Below are positions 31,249-36,375 of a stretch of 36,375 nucleotides of DNA, in pieces. The position numbers and the translations under genes are program-made. Position 1 is the first letter of the stretch, and each line of letters starts with the position of its first letter. The notes beneath the pieces are model-generated. The model made no database searches and was not told the DNA's origin. It saw nothing but the letters and a program-made list of their open reading frames with translations. Source of the DNA: Pseudomonadota bacterium (GTDB lineage Bacteria > Pseudomonadota > Gammaproteobacteria > UBA5335); the NCBI GenBank assembly GCA_034189865.1, contig JAXHTV010000026.1, forward strand, positions 1-36,375, written 5' to 3'.

Positions 31249-32733
31249 TCAGGATCGCCGCTCGGCTAACTTGATGGCAATGATCCGCCGGAGGGCGGCG
31301 CGCTCCAGTGGCAATTGCTGGGGCAGATAGCGGGCATTGACCTCGATTGCGATTCGCAGCGCCTCGTATACATCTTCCCGCTCGGCGACTACGCCGGCCA
31401 GCCACCGGCTGTTGACGTAGGCAACCCGGCCAGCGAAGTAGAACGCCGCCGCAGAGGCACCAACGGCCGTCGCAACCGGCCCGAAATTACTCAGGGGCAG
31501 CGGGTCGATGGCGTAGCGCTGGAACGCATAGTCAGCGCCGGCCTCGGCGATTGCGGCGAGTGCGGCGGCGTCCAACTCGCCGGTCGCTTGCAGTTCAAGT
31601 GCCGCTTGTCTCACTTCGCTCGATAGAAGTTCCTCGATGGGTGCCGCGAGCGCTCGCACCCGTTCCATGGCCGGCCGATTGATGTGCGTATCCATCAGCG
31701 GGTTTGGCATCAGACCGTTTATTCCGCCGTTATTGTCATAGGCACCGAATTCCTTGAAGACAATGGCGAGGTTAAGCGGTGAAGCTCCGCCGCGGCGCAT
31801 TTTCATTTTTTCCGGTATCTGTCTTGCCGCCGGGAAAACCGGCGCATACACGCCCATCGAGGGTTCCCCGAGATTTGCCCACATAATCGTCAGCCGCGGA
31901 TCTTCGCCCGGGGCAACACCCTCGATGACTACACTGGCGGTCGTCTGGGCGCGACTGATGCAAAGGTTGGTTGGGAAACGCTCGGGTGGCGAAAGCCGGT
32001 CGTAGTCGCAAACGTCCTTGGTGACGATTTGCATCACGTTCAGTGGTGTAAGCGCACTCACCTGTCCGAGCACAGTCAGCAGAGCCGTCGCCCGGCGGCG
32101 TCGCTCCACGCCAGGATTGTCGATATAACGATTGAAGTTCGTGTGGTTCGCGAAGCCGCCCGGTGCCGCCTCCGCATCGTGAACGGTGTAGCGGACGGGC
32201 TCGCCGATGCCGCTTTGCGCTTCGATCATGATCGCGCCACCGTGGGCGTCCATGGCGACGAAGTTCGAACTGATGACGTCGATCGACTCAGCCGGGTCGT
32301 TCCAGCGTGCGAGCAGTTCCTCGAAGCAGGTGACGCTCATACACTCGATCAGCGCACGCTTCATCAGTGCGACGTCCTGGTTAACAAACTCTTCCACGGT
32401 GGTGTCTGCGTACACGCTTGCGTTCAATACCGCAAAGCCGGCTTCATTTACACCGCCTGAGCAAACGCGGGTTTGCGTCGGAAAAAAGATCTCTTCCAGG
32501 CAGACGTGACCGCCGATCTCCTCCCGCTCGCCGGGATACCATTCCAGACCTTGGAAAAAGCTGTTGGAATCGTCCCGATTCTTCCAAAGGATCGGGCGGC
32601 CGTCGGTCGCGCTAATGCCGCTGATGACGGCGACATCGCATGCAGCAGCGGGTAGCGCGGCCAGGAGTATCACGAGCGGTAGTGTGAGCCAACGGCCCTT
32701 TGCACTCTGCCGCGCCGCAATAGATCGAGTCAT
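31249..32733 (-). CDS. Exported Ntn-hydrolase with signal-peptidase-exposed N-terminal Cys (choloylglycine/C45-type)
   Basis: This 494-residue protein belongs to the N-terminal nucleophile hydrolases that cleave amide bonds (penicillin V or bile-salt hydrolase and acyltransferase relatives). The signal peptide ends LPAAA and the next residue, Cys32, begins the pattern CDVAVISGISATDGRPILWK, then NRDDS. This is the usual start of mature Ntn enzymes (Cys, then D-G, then N-R-D). Cleavage by signal peptidase would therefore free the catalytic cysteine without self-processing. Later motifs are GGVNEAGFAVLNAS and GFANHTNF. The last 120 residues are helical and not recognised. ATG 32733 is preferred because ACGAGG lies nine bases upstream; ATG 32742 abuts it. 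It is the last gene of the four-gene operon. Confidence 0.8.
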   Translation of the reverse strand: MTRSIAARQSAKGRWLTLPLVILLAALPAAACDVAVISGISATDGRPILWKNRDDSNSFFQGLEWYPGEREEIGGHVCLEEIFFPTQTRVCSGGVNEAGFAVLNASVYADTTVEEFVNQDVALMKRALIECMSVTCFEELLARWNDPAESIDVISSNFVAMDAHGGAIMIEAQSGIGEPVRYTVHDAEAAPGGFANHTNFNRYIDNPGVERRRRATALLTVLGQVSALTPLNVMQIVTKDVCDYDRLSPPERFPTNLCISRAQTTASVVIEGVAPGEDPRLTIMWANLGEPSMGVYAPVFPAARQIPEKMKMRRGGASPLNLAIVFKEFGAYDNNGGINGLMPNPLMDTHINRPAMERVRALAAPIEELLSSEVRQAALELQATGELDAAALAAIAEAGADYAFQRYAIDPLPLSNFGPVATAVGASAAAFYFAGRVAYVNSRWLAGVVAEREDVYEALRIAIEVNARYLPQQLPLERAALRRIIAIKLAERRS

Positions 32734-32747
32734 CGTGTACATCCTCG

Positions 32748-33665
32748 TCAAGTCGTTGCCGTCGGCCGCAGGATCGGCACGCGTTTCGCCAGGGGCCACA
32801 GCCCAAAGGGTAGGCGCCCGATGATGATCGTCGCGCTGTAGCAGACGCTGAAAGCCAGCAGTGCTGCCGATTCGCCATAGGGCGCGAACAGCAGCAGCAT
32901 GCCCGCTTGCAGTGTGCCCAGTCCGGCAGCCGTGATGGGCAGATTGATGATGATAAACAGTAAGGGCACGAGGCACAGCAAATCGGCCAGCGGCACCCGC
33001 AGCCCGAATGTGGGCATAGCCAGATAAAAGAACAGTACGAAGGTCGAAAAATAGATCGCACGGTCGCCAATGGTCGAAATCCACATGCGTGCGTCCGCGA
33101 TGGCGAATGGTTCCAGCAGTCGACGGAGACCGCCTGCAATACCCAGTCGCGCCAGGATTCGCACCACGGGGACGCACGTCAGTGCGCCGATGATGATCCC
33201 GCCGGCAGTCAACAGCGCGTAGCCGCGGGCGGTGCCTTGCACAAACACCGCGCCAGCAGTAGCAAGGATGCCAAGCGCTAACAACTCGGCCAACATAAAA
33301 AAGAGTAACAGGCCGGCAGCTCGTGGCGCGGGTACGCCGCGGCGATTACGCAAGTATAGGCCGATAGCGCCGACGCCCAACCCATAGTTGATGATCATCA
33401 GCAGATAGGTATAGCCCCGTACCGCAAGTAATTCCGGATAGGGCGCGTGAACCTCGAAGCGCCGAAACAGCCGCTGGAGATTGTGGGTTTCCAGCAGGTA
33501 CCACAGCATGAGAAATCCAGCCGCGAGTGGGATGTAGTAGATGAGTCGCGCTTGCTGGAGTGCTTTCGCGACCTCTGCTGGGTCGATGGCGGCCACAAGG
33601 GCGGCGACAATCAGACTGCCGACCAGCCAAGGCGCCACGCGAGCCAGGATAGACCGCAGCTTCAT
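32748..33665 (-). CDS. LPG-synthase/AglD-type multi-span membrane protein
   Basis: This 305-residue protein has about eight membrane spans and fits the 'lysylphosphatidylglycerol synthase transmembrane region' (UPF0104/AglD) family. Family features are SLIVAALVAAIDPAEVAKALQQA at the start, NLQRLFRRFE, and the late LLFIIINLPITAAGLGTLQAG block. Relatives flip lipids or move sugar or aminoacyl lipids across the membrane; some are halves of lysyl-PG synthases. The ATG overlaps the ligase stop (ATGA), so translation is coupled. An open frame extending upstream to 33989 lies within the ligase gene and is not protein-like. Here it may carry or flip the product of the neighbouring ligase and transferase; that is inference. 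Confidence 0.8.
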   Translation of the reverse strand: MKLRSILARVAPWLVGSLIVAALVAAIDPAEVAKALQQARLIYYIPLAAGFLMLWYLLETHNLQRLFRRFEVHAPYPELLAVRGYTYLLMIINYGLGVGAIGLYLRNRRGVPAPRAAGLLLFFMLAELLALGILATAGAVFVQGTARGYALLTAGGIIIGALTCVPVVRILARLGIAGGLRRLLEPFAIADARMWISTIGDRAIYFSTFVLFFYLAMPTFGLRVPLADLLCLVPLLFIIINLPITAAGLGTLQAGMLLLFAPYGESAALLAFSVCYSATIIIGRLPFGLWPLAKRVPILRPTATT

Positions 33666-34969
33666 GCGGCGCGCGGAGAAGGGCGTATCAGCGATTCGAT
33701 CGCCTTGCGTTTGATGCTCGCCGGTCCGGAAATCTGCTCGACCAGTGCCAGCTCGATCGACACCGGTTCGGAGATGACGTGCTCCAGCGCGGCCACCAGC
33801 GCGGCGCCTCGAGCGGCGTCGTAGCGGGGGCCTGGTACCAGGTCCACGCGTGCCTGTCCGAGCGCCGTCTGGACGAAGTGGAATTCGTCGATGAGTCCGG
33901 GATCGCTTTTGATGAACATCGTAAAGGTGTTCAGCAGCTTCAGGGGCGATAAGCGCGTGTCGTCGCTCAAGACGTAGGCGTCGTCGCACCGCCCTTCAAA
34001 GCTCTCCAGCAGGGGCAGACCGCGGCCGCAGGGGCAGCGGGCGTCGGTCGCCGCACGGCGACCGAAATCGCCGATGCGATAGCGGATGAAAGGCATCGCC
34101 GGACTGCGCAGGGTCGTTAGCACGATCTCACCGATTTCGCCCGGTGCAGCGGGTAGCCCGTGCTCGTCCAACACTTCCACCCACACATTGTCGGTGAACA
34201 GGTGGTAGTTTCCCTCGCGACATTGGGATGCCACCATCCACGTCTCTTCGGTGGAGTACTCGTCGTAGACCGGGCAACCGAAGCGCTCCGCGATGTAGGC
34301 ACGCTCAGCCGGCGTGGACAGCTCGGAGTTTACCGAGATGAACTTGAGCGGCATCCGCGCCAGATCGGACGGCGTGATCAGTCGCGCCAACTCGAGGATG
34401 ATCGAGGCGTAACCGATCAGCACATTCGGCCGAAACGCCACCAGCCTGCGAAGCTGCTCCTCAGCCGCCATGATGGAGGGGATATGCAACATCGGACTGA
34501 AACGGCCGAGGTCGGGAAGCGGGATCGGGGAGTACTTGATATACGCGCCGCGATACCAGGGTTTCAGGCCCGCCATGGTGTATACGCGCAGGCTGGTCGC
34601 GAGATAGAACGCATACGTTTCCGGCGAAAAAGCGAAGCGAGTGGCTTTACCGGTTGAGCCAGTCGTTGCCGATTCAACGCAGTCTTCTAGCCGGACGCCA
34701 TCGGCCACCAATCCGTCGGGGTAGTTGCTTTGCACATCGGCTTTGGTCAGAAAGGGCAGACGGTTCAGATCCGCCAGTCCGCGAAAGTTTTCGAGGTCGA
34801 TGTCGCTTTCGGCGAATCGCGTTCGATAAAACGGTACCTGCAAGCCGGCTTCTTTGACCACGCGCCGCAGCTGCGCGTCGACCCACGCTTTCTGCCGTTC
34901 AGGTGCCCACCGGGCTTGGCGATGCGTCTCCACCGCGGCACGCCCCAGGGCGATCGGAGAAATCGTCAC
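33662..34969 (-). CDS. PaaK/CapK-like adenylate-forming ligase
   Basis: This 435-residue enzyme belongs to the phenylacetate-CoA-ligase-like (PaaK/CapK) group, which activates a carboxylic acid with ATP. Motifs include TTGSTGKATRFAFSPE (the P-loop-like AMP motif), SVNSELSTPAERAYIAERFG and YDEYSTEE, and PFIRYRIGDFGRRA with CPCGRGLPLLESFEGR. The C-terminal Lys-containing domain ends near SIKRKAIESLIRP. The acid substrate is unknown. The start is probably GTG 34969, one base after the upstream stop; an in-frame TTG at 34996 would overlap the previous gene. It lies between a GNAT-like gene and the AglD-type gene. In CapK-like relatives the context is often polysaccharide or lipid conjugate synthesis. 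Confidence 0.82.
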   Translation of the reverse strand: MTISPIALGRAAVETHRQARWAPERQKAWVDAQLRRVVKEAGLQVPFYRTRFAESDIDLENFRGLADLNRLPFLTKADVQSNYPDGLVADGVRLEDCVESATTGSTGKATRFAFSPETYAFYLATSLRVYTMAGLKPWYRGAYIKYSPIPLPDLGRFSPMLHIPSIMAAEEQLRRLVAFRPNVLIGYASIILELARLITPSDLARMPLKFISVNSELSTPAERAYIAERFGCPVYDEYSTEETWMVASQCREGNYHLFTDNVWVEVLDEHGLPAAPGEIGEIVLTTLRSPAMPFIRYRIGDFGRRAATDARCPCGRGLPLLESFEGRCDDAYVLSDDTRLSPLKLLNTFTMFIKSDPGLIDEFHFVQTALGQARVDLVPGPRYDAARGAALVAALEHVISEPVSIELALVEQISGPASIKRKAIESLIRPSPRAA

Positions 34970-34970
34970 G

Positions 34971-35798
34971 TCAGATTCCCGTGCGACCAGGCGCAAGGTC
35001 GATTCGCGTGATCTGTTCGGCGTCGCACCACTGGCGGAGCATCATCTTGGCGAAAGCCGCGACCGTTTCGACTTTGACATCGCAAACGAACAGGAGGCTG
35101 TCCCCGCGGGTGTTGTAGTCGAAATTCGGCGGAAGCAGCGCATCGACGGCGGGAAACTCTTCCCGGCCGCGCGGTTGTTTGGTGCAACCGGGGAAAGCAC
35201 CTTCGACGAACCACGGCACATCCTGATCGAGCGGTCGATAGCCGAAACGCTCCAGGTAATCGCGTGCCACCGGCTCGAGCGCGTCGTGTGCGTCGAAACT
35301 CGTTGGCGCGAGGGCAGCGCGATAGCGCCACAGCATATCCATCAGAACCGGGCTGCAGGTTAGAACGACGCCATATGCGTGGGACAGACCATTGCGTCCG
35401 AGAAAAGCCACCAGTCCTTGGATTGCGAGCCAACCCGTTTTTGAGGAAAGACCCGCGCGGCGATGATCCGGGTGCACCATGGCTTCTTCGCCGACGACGA
35501 CGGCTCGGTCACCTTCTTGCCAGACCGTTAGCGCAATAAAGGCTGCCGTGGCGCCATCCCTTTCGTGAACCGCGTACAGCAGGAAGCTGCAGTTCGCAAT
35601 GTACTGCGCGAAATTGGCTTGAGGGTTCCAAGACGCCGCTTCCATGTGTTCACAACACCGCACGACGGGGTGCGACGTGGGATCATCTACGTGTGCGAGA
35701 TCAAGAGCGTAGTAGGAATAACCGTCGGCGCTCAGGAGACATTGCGAGTCGCTGCGGTTGGCCGAGGCGGAAGCCACTGGTTCCAGATCGATAGACAT
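34971..35798 (-). CDS. GNAT-fold acyltransferase, first gene of the four-gene operon
   Basis: This 275-residue protein is longer than a simple GNAT but has its core. EGDRAVVVGEEAMVHPDHRRAGLSSK (about 93-120) is the acetyl-CoA loop in a variant form, with strands and helices on each side. The last 90 residues (from about 185) add a beta-rich domain not seen in small GNATs. It may be an N-acyltransferase that uses the acyl group activated by the downstream ligase. ATG 35798 has AAGGAG seven bases upstream; a GTG at 35801 is the alternative. The next gene starts one base after its stop. Confidence 0.7.
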   Translation of the reverse strand: MSIDLEPVASASANRSDSQCLLSADGYSYYALDLAHVDDPTSHPVVRCCEHMEAASWNPQANFAQYIANCSFLLYAVHERDGATAAFIALTVWQEGDRAVVVGEEAMVHPDHRRAGLSSKTGWLAIQGLVAFLGRNGLSHAYGVVLTCSPVLMDMLWRYRAALAPTSFDAHDALEPVARDYLERFGYRPLDQDVPWFVEGAFPGCTKQPRGREEFPAVDALLPPNFDYNTRGDSLLFVCDVKVETVAAFAKMMLRQWCDAEQITRIDLAPGRTGI

Positions 35799-35801
35799 CA
35801 C

Positions 35802-36375
35802 CGCTCCTTAGTTCCTGAATACCGATTGCTACAAGCAAGGCGTACTTTGCCAAGCAAGTTTTGCCGCGTCATTACAGTGCGGGCAACGGCTCGTTTTGGC
35901 AGCTTGGGTTTCGCTACCGTGCATCCGGCGCTTGGAGAAGGGTTGAGATGATAAAATTACTGTATTGCCAAGTCCAGAGTTCTTGGATCCTCGGTAACCC
36001 TCCGGCGCTGTTTCGGCCGCGCGAATTTTCCTCCTAACCGACTCACTCGCAGTTTCTTCATCTCGCCGCGCGTTTATTGAGGCAAGGGTTGGCCACCCCT
36101 GTTGGGGGCGTCATTCGACTCGCCTGGGCCGATTTGACTTCAAGCATTTACGAGGTGTGGCGCGGCAAATCATCGTTGACCGGCGCGAACGACCATCGGA
36201 AAGGGCCGTCACCTACCGTGCTGCCGATTCCCATGCAGGTCAGCCGGGACATGTCCCGGCAGTTCGCGAATCGTGGCATTGCTCTTAAGAACGGATCGTG
36301 ATAGATGTGGCGCCGGCTGTGGGTATTTCGCACGCTAAACCCCGGGGACAGTCGCTTTGCGCCCCAGCGAACGAT
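35802..36375. other. Upstream region of the four-gene operon; paired direct repeats, no supported gene
   Basis: CAAGCAAG occurs twice (35832-35839 and 35851-35858), 19 bases apart, about 35-60 bases upstream of the operon start. The spacing of nearly two helix turns suits a regulator site. The rest (35,900-36,375) has a plus-strand open frame of 74 codons from a TTG at 36077 with no recognisable motif, which I do not call. Confidence 0.4.

Noticed and set aside
32742-33177. N-terminal extension of the Ntn-hydrolase frame
   Set aside because: Overlaps the AglD-type gene in another frame and would hide the signal peptide; ATG 32733 has a ribosome site.
33666-33989. N-terminal extension of the AglD-type membrane protein
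   Set aside because: Arginine-rich shadow of the ligase gene; the ATGA overlap gives the natural start.
36077-36301. Plus-strand open frame of 74 codons near the window end
   Set aside because: TTG start, no motif and no ribosome site; may be chance.

Overview
The window looks like a piece of a gammaproteobacterial chromosome. The supporting features are a sigma-54/Fis-type regulator with a -24/-12 promoter, a Tat-exported nitrate/cyanate-type binding protein, KefA-type mechanosensitive channel architecture, L,D-transpeptidases and a lipoprotein-style alpha/beta hydrolase. This placement is inferred from gene content only, because there is no rRNA or other marker gene. No tRNA, rRNA or CRISPR array was found.

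Bases 1 to about 4,860 form an accessory, patchwork region that is clearly more AT-rich in places (2,417-4,366). It opens with the end of a Shedu (DUF4263) anti-phage nuclease gene that has a one-base frame break in a poly-A run. An integron attC-like site overlaps its stop codon. The region also holds three copies of a short dispersed repeat with inverted ends, a minimal CDF cation transporter, a GNAT acetyltransferase, a Tlde1-type L,D-transpeptidase toxin candidate coupled to a small membrane protein, a second (YkuD) L,D-transpeptidase followed by a small exported protein, and a truncated IS3-family end. A transglutaminase-like protease gene and an interrupted small membrane gene follow.

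Bases 6,022-12,100 are a complete cyanate uptake and degradation locus. A PAS-PAS-AAA+-Fis sigma-54 activator is transcribed away from cynA-cynB-cynD-cynS (binding protein, permease, ATPase, cyanase). The gap between them holds three TACG-N6-CGTA palindromes and a well-spaced -24/-12 promoter, and a strong terminator closes the operon. Imported cyanate would be converted by CynS, with bicarbonate, to ammonia and CO2, so the locus supplies nitrogen or detoxifies cyanate.

Bases 12,430-20,762 hold mostly single metabolic or stress genes: a Tll0287-like haem protein, an unknown 275-residue protein, a thioredoxin plus CcdA pair (ccdA has an in-frame amber stop), a rhodanese-DoxX operon divergent from a MarR regulator with paired operators, a LysE-type exporter, a frameshifted DUF1801 gene, a Gfa-like zinc protein, a GNAT enzyme, a large secreted protein of unknown function and a STAS-like protein.

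Bases 20,915-31,247 encode a PHB-depolymerase/feruloyl-esterase-type lipoprotein, an orphan DUF4157 (eCIS-type) protein with a toxin-like C-terminus, a giant MscS-family channel, a DUF2339 membrane protein and a secreted C39-like cysteine peptidase. Bases 31,249-35,798 are a tightly overlapping minus-strand four-gene operon: GNAT-like acyltransferase, PaaK/CapK-like adenylate-forming ligase, LPG-synthase/AglD-type membrane protein and exported Ntn-hydrolase. It resembles a small uncharacterised acyl-conjugate pathway. The most novel candidates are this operon, the DUF4157 protein, the Tlde1-like toxin pair and the Shedu/attC/repeat junction.
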